Positions 1 through 15,000 of a DNA stretch of 64,000 bases are shown here, one piece after another. The notes under the pieces were generated by a model, which did no database searches, was not told the origin of the DNA, and was given only the letters and a program-made list of their open reading frames with translations. Location: positions 19,879,343 to 19,943,342 of the forward strand of contig OX940867.1 in NCBI GenBank assembly GCA_954871525.1, read 5' to 3'. Every line of letters begins with the position of its first letter. The stretch's first letter is position 1. The stretch is from Parietaria judaica (lineage: Eukaryota > Streptophyta > Magnoliopsida > Rosales > Urticaceae). The position numbers and the translations under genes are program-made.

Positions 1-3000
1 TTTGGAGCACGCGCACAAATTGTTGAAACTGGGTTTTAAAAGAGCTCCAAAAACTTTTAATGCCAAAACTAACGCAATTTATAATATTACCACCCTAATA
101 AAGGTCAAGCAACTCAAATTTCATCAAGAACGCATCGTATTTGGGCTCCTAAGAAAACCAATTTTTAACACTTTTGGGTAATGATTTTGGACCCGTTAAC
201 AGCCTGATGCAGAAATTACGAGATAGGGCTTTGCTATTTAGGGATTAAAATAAGTAAATGTGATACAATTACACATTATTAAGCATTTATAAGTTCATGT
301 TTTGTCTAAAATATCGTTTAATTAGGGTTCTTTCGCGTAAAATAGGAAAAAGACAATTTTTTTTTTAGCACGCATTAATTGTTGAAACTGGGTTTTAAAA
401 GAGCTCCAAAAACTTTTAATTCCAAAACTATCCCAACTTATAATAATACCACCCTAATGAAGGTCTAGACACTCAAATTTCATCAAGAACGCATCGTATT
501 TGGTCTCGTAAGAAAACCATTTTTTTACATTTTTCGGTAATGATTTTAACCCGTTAACAGCTTGAGGGAGAAACTACGAGATAGGGATTTGCTATATAGG
601 GATTAAAATAAGTAAATTTGATACAATTACACATTTTAAAGCATTTTGAAGTTGATGTTTTGTTTTAAATATCGTTTAATTAGGGTTCTTTCGCGTAAAA
701 TGGGAAAAAGACTCAGTTTTTTTTGGAACACGCATTAATTGTTGAAACTCGGTTTTAAGAGAGCTCCAAAATCTTTTAATGCCAACACTAACCCAATTTA
801 TAATAATACCACCCTAATGAAGGTCTTGAAACTCAAATTTCATCAAGAACACATCGTGTTTGCTCTCGTAAGAAAACCAATTTTTAACATTTTTTGGTAA
901 TTATTTTAACCCGTTAAAATTTTGATATAGAAACTACGAGATAGTGCTTCTCTATTTAGGGATTAAAATGATTAAATATGATACAATAACACATTATTAA
1001 GCATTTTGAAGATCATGTTTTGTTTAAAATATCGTTTAGTTAGGGTTCTTTCGCGTAAATGGGAAAAAGACTCAGTTTTTTTTGGAGCACGCGCACAAAT
1101 TGTTGAAACTGGGTTTTAAAAGAGCTCCAAAAACTTTTAATGCCAAAACTAACGCAATTTATAATACTACCACCCTAATAAAGGTCAAGCAACTCAAATT
1201 TCATCAAGAACGCATCGTATTTGGGCTCCTAAGAAAACCAATTTTTAACACTTTTCGGTAATGATTTTTGACCCGTTAACAGCCTGATGCAGAAATTACG
1301 AGATAGGGCTTTGCTATTTAGGGATTAAAATAAGTAAATGTGATACAATTACACATTATTAAGCATATATAAGTTCATGTTTTGTCTAAAATATCGTTTA
1401 ATTAGGGTTCTTTCGCGTAAAACAGGAAAAAGACTAAATTTTTTTTTGAGCACGCATTAATTGTTGAAACTGGGTTTTAAAAGAGCTCCAAAAACTTTTA
1501 ATGCCAAAACTATCACAATTTATAATAATACCACCCTAATGAAGGTCTAGACACTCAAATTTCATCAAGAACGCATCGTATTTGGGCTCGTAAGAAAACC
1601 AATTTTTTACATTTTTCGGTAATGATTTTAACCCGTTAACAGCTTGATGCAGAAACTACGAGATAGGGATTTGCTATATCGGGATTAAAATAAGTAAATT
1701 TGATACAATTACACATTTTAAAGCATTTTGAAGTTGATGTTTTGTTTAAACTATCGTTTAATTAGGGTTCTTTCGCGTAAAATGGGAAAAAGACTCAGTT
1801 TTTTTTGGAGCACGCATTAATTATTGAAACTCGGTTTTAAGAGAGCTCCAAAATATTTTAATGCCAACACTAACCCAATTTATAATAATACCACCCTAAT
1901 GAAGGTCTAGAAACTCAAATTTCATCAAGAACACATCGTGTTTGCTCTCGTAAGAAAACTAATTTTTAACATTTTTTGGTAATTATTTTAACCCGTTAAA
2001 ATTTTGATATAGAAACTACGAGATAGTGCTTCTCTATTTAGGGATTAAAATGATTAAATATGATACAATAACACATTATTAAGCATTTTGAAGATCATGT
2101 TTTGTTTAAAATATCGTTTAGTTAGGGTTCTTTCGCGTAAATGGGAAAAAGACTCAGTTTTTTTGGAGCGCGCGCACAAATTGTTTAAACTGGGTTTTAA
2201 AAGAGCTCCAAAAACTTTTAATGCCAAAACTAACGCAATTTATAATATTACCACCCTAATAAAGGTCAAGCAACTCAAATTTCATCAAGAACGCATCGTA
2301 TTTGGGCTCCTAAGAAAACCAATTTTTAACACTTTTCGGTAATGATTTTGGACCCGTTAACAGCCTGATGCAGAAATTACGAGATAGGGCTTTGCTATTT
2401 AGGGATTAAAATAAGTAAATGTGATACAATTACACATTATTAAGCATTTATAAGTTAATGTTTTGTCTAAAATATCGTTTAATTAGGGTTCTTTCGCGTA
2501 AAACAGGAAAAAGACAATTTTTTTTTAGCACGCATTAATTGTTGAAACTGGGTTTTAAAAGAGCTCCAAAAACTTTTAATTCCAAAACTATCCCAACTTA
2601 TAATAATACCACCCTAATGAAGGTCTAGACACTCAAATTTCATCAAGAACGCATCGTATTTGGTCTCGTAAGAAAACCATTTTTTTACATTTTTCGGTAA
2701 TGATTTTAACCCGTTAACAGCTTGAGGGAGAAACTACGAGATAGGGATTTTCTATATAGGGATTAAAATAAGTAAATTTGATACAATTACACATTTTAAA
2801 GCATTTTGAAGTTGATGTTTTGTTTAAAATATCGTTTAATTAGGGTTCTTTCGCGTAAAATGGGAAAAAGACTCAGTTTTTTTTGGAGCACGCATTAATT
2901 GTTGAAACTCGGTTTTAAGAGAGCTCCAAAATCTTTTAATGCCAACACTAACCCAATTTATAATAATACCACCCTAACGAAGGTCTTGAAACTCAAATTT

Positions 3001-6000
3001 CATCAAGAACACATCGTGTTTGCTCTCGTAAGAAAACCAATTTTTAACATTTTTTGGTAATTATTTTAACCCGTTAAAATTTTGATATAGAAACTACGAG
3101 ATAGTGCTTCTCTATTTAGGGATTAAAATGATTAAATATGATACAATAACACATTATTAAGCATTTTGAAGATCATGTTTTGTTTAAAATATCGTTTAGT
3201 TAGGGTTCTTTCGCGTAAATGGGAAAAAGACTCAGTTTTTTTGGAGCACGCGCACAAATTGTTGAAACTGGGTTTTAAAAGAGCTCCAAAAACTTTTAAT
3301 GCCAAAACTAACGCAATTTATAATACTACCACCCTAATAAAGGTCAAGCAACTCAAATTTCATCAAGAACGCATCGTATTTGGGCTCCTAAGAAAACCAG
3401 ACTTTAACACTTTTCGGTAATGATTTTCGACCCGTTAACAGCCTGATGCAGAAATTACGAGATAGGGCTTTGCTATTTAGGGATTAAAATAAGTAAATGT
3501 GATACAATTACACATTATTAAGCATTTATAAGTTCATGTTTTGTCTAAAATATCGTTTAATTAGGGTTCTTTCGCGTAAAACAAGAAAAAGACTAAAAAT
3601 TTTTTGAGCACGCATTTATTGTTGAAACTGGGTTTTAAAAGAGCTCCTAAAACTTTTAATGCTAAAACTATCCCAACTTATAATAATAACACCCTAATGA
3701 AGGTCTAGAAACTCAAATTTCATCAAGAACGCATCGTATTTGGGCTCGTAAGAAAACCAATTTTTTTCATTTTTCGGTAATGATTTTAACCCGTTAACAG
3801 CTTGATGCAGAAACTACGAGATAGGGATTTGCTGTATAGGGATTAAAATAAGTAAATTTGCTACAATTACACATTTTAAAGCATTTTGAAGTTGATGTTT
3901 TGTTTAAAATATCGTTTAATTAGGGTTCTTTCGCGTAAAATGGGAAAAAGACTCAGTTTTTTTTGGAGCACGCATTAATTGTTGAAACTCGGTTTTAAGA
4001 GAGCTCCAAAATATTTTAATGCCAACACTAACCCAATTTATAATAATACCACCCTAATGAAGGTCTAGAAACTCAAATTTCATCAAGAACACATCGTGTT
4101 TGCTCTCGTAAGAAAACCAATTTTTAACATTTTTTGATAATTATTTTAACCCGTTAAAATTTTGATATAGAAACTACGAGATAGTGCTTCTCTATTTAGG
4201 GATTAAAATGATTAAATATGATACAATAACACATTATTAAGCATTTTGAAGATCATGTTTTGTTTAAAATATCGTTTAGTTAGGGTTCTTTCGCGTAAAT
4301 GGGAAAAAGACTCAGTTTTTTTTGGAGCACGCGCACAAATTGTTGAAACTGGGTTTTAAAAGAGCTCCAAAAACTTTTAATGCCAAAACTAACGCAATTT
4401 ATAATACTACCACCCTAATAAAGGTCAAGCAACTCAAATTTCATCAAGAACGCATCGTATTTGGGCTCCTAAGAAAACCAATTTTTAACACTTTTCGGTA
4501 ATGATTTTGGACCCGTTAACAGCCTGATGCAGAAATTACGAGATAGGGCTTTGCTATTTAGGGATTAAAATAATTAAATGTGATACAATTACACATTATT
4601 AAGCATTTATAAGTTCATGTTTTGTCTAAAATATCGTTTAATTAGGGTTCTTTCGCGTAAAACAGGAAAAAGACTAAAAAAAATTTGAGCACGCATTAAT
4701 TGTTGAAACTGGGTTTTAAAAGAGCTCCTAAAACTTTTAATGCTAAAACTATCCCAACTTATAATAATACCACCCTAATGAAGGTCTAGAAACTCAAATT
4801 TCATCAAGAACGCATCGTATTTGGGCTCGTAAGAAAACCAACTTTTTACATTTTTCGGTAATGATTTTAACCCGTTAACAGCTTGATGCAGAAACTACGA
4901 GATAGGGATTTGCTGTATAGGGATTAAAATAAGTAAATTTGATACAATTACACATTTTAAAGCATTTTGAAGTTGATGTTTTGTTTAAAATATCGTTTAA
5001 TTATGGTTCTTTCGCGTAAAATGGGAAAAAGACTCAGTTTTTTTTGGAGCACGCGTTAATTGTTGAAACTCGGTTTTAAGAGAGCTCCAAAATCTTTTAA
5101 TGCCAACACTAACCCAATTTATAATAATACCACCCTAATGAAGGTCTAGAAACTCAAATTTCATCAAGAACACATCGTGTTTGCTCTCGTAAGAAAACCA
5201 ATTTTTAACATTTTTTGGTAATTATTTTAACCCGTTAAAATTTTGATATAGAAACTACGAGATAGTGCTTCTCTATTTAGGGATTAAAATGATTAAATAT
5301 GATACAATAACACATTATTAAGCATTTTTAAGATCATGTTTTGTTTAAAATATCGTTTAGTTAGGGTTCTTTCGCGTAAATGGGAAAAAGACTCAGTTTT
5401 TTTTGGAGCACGCACACAAATTGTTGAAACTGGGTTTTAAAAGAGCTCCAAAACCTTTTAATGCCAAAACTAACGCAATTTATAATACTACCATCCTAAT
5501 AAAGGTCAAGCAATTCAAATTTCATCAAGAACGCATCGTATTTGGGCTCCTAAGAAAACCAATTTTTAACACTTTTCGGTAATGATTTTGGACCCGTTAA
5601 CAGCCTGATGCAGAAATTACAAGATAGGGCTTTGCTATTTAGGGATTAAAATAAGTAAATGTGATACAATTACACATTATTAAGCATTTATAAGTTCATG
5701 TTTTGTCTAAAATATCGTTTAATTAGGGTTCTTTCGCGTAAAACAGGAAAAAGACTAAAAAGTTTTTGAGCACGCATTAATTGTTGAAACTGGGTTTTAA
5801 AAGAGCTCCTAAAACTTTTAATGCTAAAACTATCCCAACTTATAATAATACCACCCTAATGAAGGTCTAGAAACTCAAATTTCATCAAGAACGCATCCTA
5901 TTTGGGCTCGTAAGAAAACCAATTTTTTACATTTTTCGGTAATGATTTTAACCCGTTAACAGCTTGATGCAGAAACTACGAGATAGGGATTTGCTGTATA

Positions 6001-9000
6001 GGGATTAAAATAAGTAAATTTGATACAATTACACATTTTAAAGCATTTTGAAGTTGATGTTTTGTTTAAAATATCATTTAATTAGGGTTCTTTCGCGTAA
6101 AATGGGAAAAAGACTCAGTTTTTTTTGGAGCACGCATTAATTGTTGAAACTCGGTTTTAAGAGAGCTCCAAAATCTTTTAATGCCAACACTAACCCAATT
6201 TATAATAATACCACCCTAATGAAGGTCTAGAAACTCAAATTTCGTCAAGAACACATCGTGTTTGCTCTCGTAAGAAAACCAATTTTTAACATTTTTTGGT
6301 AATTATTTTAACCCGTTAAAATTTGGATATAGAAACTACGAGATAGTGCTTCTCTATTTAGGGATTATAATGATTAAATATGATACAATAACACATTATT
6401 AAGCATTTTTAAGATCATGTTTTGTTTAAAATATCGTTTAGTTGGGGTTCTTTCGCGTAAATGGGAAAAAGACTCAGTTTTTTTTGGAGCACGCACAAAT
6501 TGTTGAAACAGGTTTTTAAAAGAGCTCCAAAAACTTTTAATGCCAAAACTAACGCAATTTATAATACTACCACCCTAATAAAGGTCAAGCAACTCAAATT
6601 TCATCAAGAACGCATCGTATTTGGGCTCCTAAGAAAACCAATTTTTAACACTTTTCGGTAATGATTTTGGACCCGTTAACAGCCTGATGCAGAAATTACG
6701 AGATAGGGCTTTGCTATTTAGGGATTAAAATAAGTAAATGTGATACAATTACACATTATTAAGCATTTATAAGTTCATGTTTTGTCTAAAATATCGTTTA
6801 ATTAGGGTTCTTTCGCGTAAAACAAGAAAAAGACTAAAAAAATTTTGAGCACGCATTAATTGTTGAAACTGGGTTTTAAAAGAGCTCCTAAAACTTTTAA
6901 TGCTAAAACTATCCCAACTTATAATAATACCACCCTAATGAAGGTCTAGAAACTCAAATTTCATCAAGAACGCATCGTATTTGGGCTCGTAAGAAAACCA
7001 ATTTTTTACATTTTTCGGTAATGATTTTAACCCGTTAACAGCTTGATGCAGAAACTACGAGATAGGGATTTGCTGTATAGGGATTAAAATAAGTAAATTT
7101 GATACAATTACACATTTTAAAGCATTTTGAAGTTGATGTTTTGTTTAAAATATCGTTTAATTATGGTTCTTTCGCGTAAAATGGGAAAAAGACTCAGTTT
7201 TTTTTGGAGCACGCATTAATTGTTGAAACTCGGTTTTAAGAGAGCTCCAAAATCTTTTAATGCCAACACTAACCCAATTTATAATAATACCACCCTAATG
7301 AAGGTCTAGAAACTCAAATTTCATCAAGAACACATCGTGTTTGCTCTCGTAAGAAAACCAATTTTTAACATTTTTTGGTAATTATTTTAACCCGTTAAAA
7401 TTTGGATATAGAAACTACGAGATAGTGCTTCTCTATTTAGGGATTAAAATGATTAAATATGATACAATAACACATTATTAAGCATTTTTAAGATCATGTT
7501 TTGTTTAAAATATCGTTTAGTTGGGGTTCTTTCGTGTAAATGGGAAAAAGACTAAGTTTTTTTTGGAGCACGCACAAATTGTTGAAACTGGTTTTTAAAA
7601 GAGCTCCAAAAACTTTTAATGCCAAAACTAACGCAATTTATAATACTACCACCCTAATAAAGGTCAAGCAACTCAAATTTCATCAAGAACGCATCGTATT
7701 TGGGCTCCTAAGAAAACCAATTTTTAACACTTTTCGGTAATGATTTTGGACCCGTTAACAGCCTGATGCAGAAATTACGAGATAGAGCTTTGCTATTTAG
7801 GGATTAAAATAAGTAAATGTGATACAATTACACATTATTAAGCATTTATAAGTTCATGTTTTGTCTAAAATATCGTTTAATTAGGGTTCTTTCGCGTAAA
7901 ACAGGAAAAAGACTAAAAAAATTTTGAGCACGCATTAATTGTTGAAACTGGGTTTTAAAAGAGCTCCTAAAACTTTTAATGCTAAAACTATCCCAACTTA
8001 TAATAATACCACCCTAATGAAGGTCTAGAAACTCAAATTTCATCAAGAACGCATCGTATTTGGGCTCGTAAGAAAACCAATTTTTTACATTTTTCGGTAA
8101 TGATTTTAACCCGTTAACAGCTTGATGCAGAAACTACGAGATAGGGATTTGCTGTATAGGGATTAAAATAAGTAAATTTGATACAATTACACATTTTAAA
8201 GCATTTTGAAGTTGATGTTTTGTTTAAAATATCGTTTAATTATGGTTCTTTCGCGTAAAATGGGAAAAAGACTCAGTTTTTTTTGGAGCACGCATTAATT
8301 GTTGAAACTCGGTTTTAAGAGAGCTCCAAAATCTTTTAATGCCAACACTAACCCAATTTATAATAATACCACCCTAATGAAGGTCTAGAAACTCAAATTT
8401 CATCAAGAACACATCGTGTTTGCTCTCGTAAGAAAACCAATTTTTAACATTTTTTGGTAATTATTTTAACCCGTTAAAATTTTGATATAGAAACTACGAG
8501 ATAGTGCTTCTCTATTTAGGGATTAAAATGATTAAATATGATACAATAACACATTATTAAGCATTTTTAAGATCATGTTTTGTTTAAAATATCGTTTAGT
8601 TGGGGTTCTTTCGCGTAAATGGGAAAAAGACTCAGTTTTTTTTGGAGCACGCACAAATTGTTGAAACTGGTTTTTAAAAGAGCTCCAAAAACTTTTAATG
8701 CCAAAACTAACGCAATTTATAATAATACCACCCTAATAAAGGTCAAGCAACTCAAATTTCATCAAGAACGCATCGTATTTGGGCTCCTAAGAAAACCAAT
8801 TTTTAACACTTTTCGGTAATGATTTTGGACCCGTTAACAGCCTGATGCAGAAATTACGAGATAGGGCTTTGCTATTTAGGGATTAAAATAAGTAAATGTG
8901 ATACAATTACACATTATTAAGAATTTATAAGTTCATGTTTTGTCTAAAATATCGTTTAATTAGGGTTCTTTCGCGTAAAACAGGAAAAAGACTAATTTTT

Positions 9001-12000
9001 TTTTTGAGCACGCATTAATTGTTGAAACTGGGTTTTAAAAGAGCTCCAAAAACTTTTAATGCCAAAACTATCCTAGCTTATAATAATACCACCCTAATGA
9101 AGGTCTAGACACTCAAATTTCATCAAGAACGCATCGTATTTGGGCTCGTAAGAAAACCAATTTTTTTCATTTTTCGGTAATGATTTTAACCCGTTAACAG
9201 CTTGATGCAGAAACTACGAGATAGGGATTTGCTATATAGGGATTAAAATAAGTAAATTTGATACAATTACACATTTTAAAGCATTTTGAAGTTGATGTTT
9301 TGTTTAAAATATCGTTTAATTAGGGTTCTTTCGCGTAAAATGGGAAAAAGACTCAGTTTTTTTTGGAGCACGCATTAATTGTTGAAACTCGGTTTTAAGA
9401 GAGCTCCAAAATCTTTTAATGCCAACACTAACCCAATTTATAATAATACCACCCTAATGAAGGTCTAGAAACTCAAATTTCATCAAGAACACATCGTGTT
9501 TGCTCTCGTAAGAAAACCAATTTTTAACATTTTTTGGTAATTATTTTAACCCGTTAAAATTTTGATATAGAAACTACGAGATAGTGCTTCTCTATTTAGG
9601 GATTAAAATGATTAAATATGATACAATAACACATTATTAAGCATTTTTAAGATCATGTTTTGTTTAAAATATCGTTTAGTTAGAGTTCTTTCGCGTAAAT
9701 GGGAAAAAGACTCAGTTTTTTTTGGAGCACGCGCACAAATTGTTGAAACTGGGTTTTAAAAGAGCTCCAAAACCTTTTAATGCCAAAACTAACGCAATTT
9801 ATAATACTACCACCCTAATAAAGGTCAAGCAACTCAAATTTCATCAAGAACGCATCGTATTTGGGCTCCTAAGAAAACCAATTTTTAACACTTTTCGGTA
9901 ATGATTTTGGACCCGTTAACAGCCTGATGCAGAAATTACGAGATAGGGCTTTGCTATTTAGGGATTAAAATAAGTAAATGTGATACAATTACACATTATT
10001 AAGCATTTATAAGTTCATGTTTTGTCTAAAATATCGTTTAATTAGGGTTCTTTCGCGTAAAACAGGAAAAAGACTAAAATTTTTTTGAGCACGCATTATT
10101 TGTTGAAACTGGGTTTTAAAAGAGCTCCTAAATCTTTTAATGCTAAAACTATCCCAACTTATAATAATACCACATTAATGAAGGTCTAGAAACTCAAATT
10201 TCATCAAGAACGCATCGTATTTGGGCTCGTAAGAAAACCAATTTTTTACATTTTTCGGTAATGATTTTAACCTGTTAACAGCTTGATGCAGAAACTACGA
10301 GATAGGGATTTGCTGTATAGGGATTAAAATAAGTAAATTTGATACAATTACACATTTTAAAGCATTTTGAAGTTGATGTTTTGTTTAAAATATCGTTTAA
10401 TTAGGGTTCTTTCGCGTAAAATGGGAAAAAGACTCAGTTTTTTTTGGAGCACGCATTAATTGTTGAAACTCGGTTTTAAGAGAGCTCCAAAATCTTTTAA
10501 TGCCAACACTAACCCAATTTATAATAATACCACCCTAATGAAGGTCTAGAAACTCAAATTTCATCAAGAACACATCATGTTTGCTCTCGTAAGAAAACCA
10601 ATTTTTAACATTTTTTGGTAAATATTTTAACCCGTTAAAATTTTGATATAGAAACTACGAGATAGTGCTTCTCTATTTAGGGATTAAAATGATTAAATAT
10701 GATACAATAACACATTATTAAGCATTTTGAAGATCATGTTTTGTTTAAAATATCGTTTAGTTGGGGTTCTTTCGCGTAATTGGGAAAAAGACTCAGTTTT
10801 TTTTGGAGCACGCACAAATTGTTGAAACTGGTTTTTAAAAGAGCTCCAAAAACTTTTAATGCCAAAACTAACGCAATTTATAATACTACCACCCTAATAA
10901 AGGTCAAGCAACTCAAATTTCATCAAGAACGCATCGTATTTGGGCTCCTAAGAAAACCAATTTTTAACACTTTTCGGTAATGATTTTGGACCCGTTAACA
11001 GCCTGATGCAGAAATTACGAGATAGGGCTTTGCTATTTAGGGATTAAAATAAGTAAATGTGATACAATTACACATTATTAAGCATTTATAAGTTCATGTT
11101 TTGTCTAAAATATCGTTTAATTAGGGTTCTTTCGCGTAAAACAGGAAAAAGACTAAAAATTTTTTGAGCACGCATTAATTGTTGAAACTGGGTTTTAAAA
11201 GAGCTCCTAAAACTTTTAATGCTAAAACTATCCCAACTTATAATAATACCACCCTAACGAAGGTCTAGAAACTCAAATTTCATCAAGAACGCATCGTATT
11301 TGGGCTCGTAAGAAAACCAATTTTTTACATTTTTCGGTAATGATTTTAACCTGTTAACAGCTTGATGCAGAAACTACGAGATAGGGATTTGCTGTATAGG
11401 GATTAAAATAAGTAAATTTGATACAATTACACATTTTAAAGCATTTTGAAGTTGATGTTTTGTTTAAAATATCGTTTAATTAGGGTTCTTTCGCGTAAAA
11501 TGGGAAAAAGACTCAGTTTTTTTTGGAGCACGCATTAATTGTTGAAACTCGGTTTTAAGAGAGCTCCAAAATCTTTTAATGCCAACACTAACCCAATTTA
11601 TAATAATACCACCCTAATGAAGGTCTAGAAACTCAAATTTCATCAAGAACACATCGTGTTTGCTCTCGTAAGAAAACCAATTTTTAACATTTTTTGGTAA
11701 ATATTTTAACCCGTTAAAATTTTGATATAGAAACTACGAGATAGTGCTTCTCTATTTAGGGATTAAAATGATTAAATATGATACAATAACACATTATTAA
11801 GCATTTTGAAGATCATGTTTTGTTTAAAATATCGTTTAGTTGGGGTTCTTTCGCGTAAATGGGAAAAAGACTCAGTTTTTTTTGGAGCACGCACAAATTG
11901 TTGAAACTGGGTTTTAAAAGAGCTCCAAAAACTTTTAATGCCAAAACTAACGCAATTTATAATACTACCACCCTAATAAAGGTCAAGCAACTCAAATTTC

Positions 12001-15000
12001 ATCAAGAACGCATCGTATTTGGGCTCCTAAGAAAACAAATTTTTAACACTTTTCGGTAATGATTTTGGACCCGTTAACAGCCTGATGCAGAAATTACGAG
12101 ATAGGGCTTTGCTATTTAGGGATTAAAATAAGTAAATGTGATACAATTACACATTATTAAGCATTTATAAGTTCATGTTTTGTCTAAAATATCGTTTAAT
12201 TAGGGTTCTTTCGCGTAAAACAGGAAAAAGACTAAAAATTTTTTGAGCACGCATTAATTGTTGAAACTGGGTTTTAAAAGAGCTCCTAAAACTTTTAATG
12301 CTAAAACTATCCCAACTTATAATAATACCACCCTAACGAAGGTCTAGAAACTCAAATTTCATCAAGAACGCATCGTATTTGGGCTCGTAAGAAAACCAAT
12401 TTTTTACATTTTTCGGTAATGATTTTAACCTGTTAACAGCTTGATGCAGAAACTACGAGATAGGGATTTGCTGTATAGGGATTAAAATAAGTAAATTTGA
12501 TACAATTACACATTTTAAAGCATTTTGAAGTTGATGTTTTGTTTAAAATATCATTTAATTAGGGTTCTTTCGCGTAAAATGGGAAAAAGACTCAGTTTTT
12601 TTTGGAGCACGCATTAATTGTTGAAACTCGGTTTTAAGAGAGCTCCAAAATCTTTTAATGCCAACACTAACCCAATTTATAATAATACCACCCTAATGAA
12701 GGTCTAGAAACTCAAATTTCATCAAGAACACATCGTGTTTGCTCTCGTAAGAAAACCAATTTTTAACATTTTTTGGTAAATATTTTAACCCGTTAAAATT
12801 TTGATATAGAAACTACGAGATAGTGCTTCTCTATTTAGGGATTAAAATGATTAAATATGATACAATAACACATTATTAAGCATTTTGAAGATCATGTTTT
12901 GTTTAAAATATCGTTTAGTTGGGGTTCTTTCGCGTAAATGGGAAAAAGACTCAGTTTTTTTTGGAGCACGCACAAATTGTTGAAACTGGTTTTTAAAAGA
13001 GCTCCAAAAACTTTTAATGCCAAAACTAACGCAATTTATAATACTACCACCCTAATAAAGGTCAAGCAACTCAAATTTCATCAAGAACGCATCGTATTTG
13101 GGCTCCTAAGAAAACCAATTTTTAACACTTTTCGGTAATGATTTTGGACCCGTTAACAGCCTGATGCAGAAATTACGAGATAGGGCTTTGCTATTTAGGG
13201 ATTAAAATAAGTAAATGTGATACAATTACACATTATTAAGCATTTATAAGTTCATGTTTTGTCTAAAATATCGTTTAATTAGGGTTCTTTCGCGTAAAAC
13301 AGGAAAAAGACTAAATTTTTTTTTGAGCACGCATTAATTGTTGAAACTGGGTTTTAAAAGAGCTCCAAAAACTTTTAATGCCAAAACTATCCCAGCTTAT
13401 AATAATACCACCCTAATGAAGGTCTAGACACTCAAATTTCATCAAGAACGCATCGTATTTGGGCTCGTAAGAAAACCAATTTTTTACATTTTTCAGTAAT
13501 GATTTTAACCCGTTAACAGCTTGATGCAGAAACTACGAGATAGGGATTTGCTATATAGGGATTAAAATAAGTAAATTTGATACAATTACACATTTTAAAG
13601 CATTTTGAAGTTGATGTTTTGTTTAAAATATCGTTTAATTAGGGTTCTTTCGCGTAAAATGGGAAAAAGACTCAGTTTTTTTTGGAGCACGCATTAATTG
13701 TTGAAACTCGGTTTTAAGAAAGCTCCAAAATCTTTTAATGCCAACACTAACCCAATTTATAATAATACCACCCTAATGAAGGTCTAGAAACTCAAATTTC
13801 ATCAAGAACACATCGTGTTTGCTCTCGTAAGAAAACCAATTTTTAACATTTTTTGGTAATTATTTTAACCCGTTAAAATTTTGATATAGAAACTACGAGA
13901 TAGTGCTTCTCTATTTAGGGATTAAAATGATTAAATATGATACAATAACACATTATTAAGCATTTTGAAGATCATGTTTTGTTTAAAATATCGTTTAGTT
14001 AGGGTTCTTTCGCGTAAATGGGAAAAAGACTCAGTTTTTTTGGAGCACGCGCACAAATTGTTGAAACTGGGTTTTAAAAGAGCTCCAAAAACTTTTAATG
14101 CCAAAACTAACGCAATTTATAATACTACCACCCTAATAAAGGTCAAGCAACTCAAATTTCATCAAGAACGCATCGTATTTGGGCTCCTAAGAAAACCAAT
14201 TTTTAACACTTTTCAGTAATGATTTTGGACCCGTTAACAGCCTGATGCAGAAATTACGAGATAGGGCTTTGCTATTTAGGGATTAAAATAAGTAAATGTG
14301 ATACAATTACACATTATTAAGCATTTATAAGTTCATGTTTTGTCTAAAATATCGTTTAATTAGGGTTCTTTCGCGTAAAACAGGAAAAAGACTAAAAAAA
14401 TTTTGAGCAAGCATTAATTGTTGAAACTGGGTTTTAAAAGAGCTCCTAAAAATTTTAATGCTAAAACTATCCCAACTTATAATAATACCACCCTAATGAA
14501 GGTCTAGAAACTCAAATTTCATCAAGAACGCATCGTATTTGGGCTCGTAAGAAAACCAATTTTTTACATTATTCGGTAATGATTTTAACCTGTTAACAGC
14601 TTGTTGCAGAAACTACGAGATAGGGATTTGCTGTATAGGGATTAAACTAAGTAAATTTGATACAATTACACATTTTAAAGCATTTTGAAGTTGATGTTTT
14701 GTTTAAAATATCGTTTAATTAGGGTTCTTTCGCGTAAAATGGGAAAAAGACTCAGTTTTTTTTGGAGCACGCATTAATTGTTGAAACTCGGTTTTAAGAG
14801 AGCTCCAAAATCTTTTAATGCCAACACTAACCCAATTTATAATAATACCACCCTAATGAAGGTCTAGAAACTCAAATTTCATCAAGAACACATCGTGTTT
14901 GCTCTCGTAAGAAAACCAATTTTTAACATTTTTTGGTAATTATTTTAACCCGTTAAAATTTTGATATAGAAACTACGAGATAGTGCTTCTCTATTTAGGG

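Noticed and set aside
1..360. Internal 2 x 180-bp structure of the monomer.
   Set aside because: I compared the halves by eye and found no convincing similarity, so the 360-bp unit is treated as the basic monomer.
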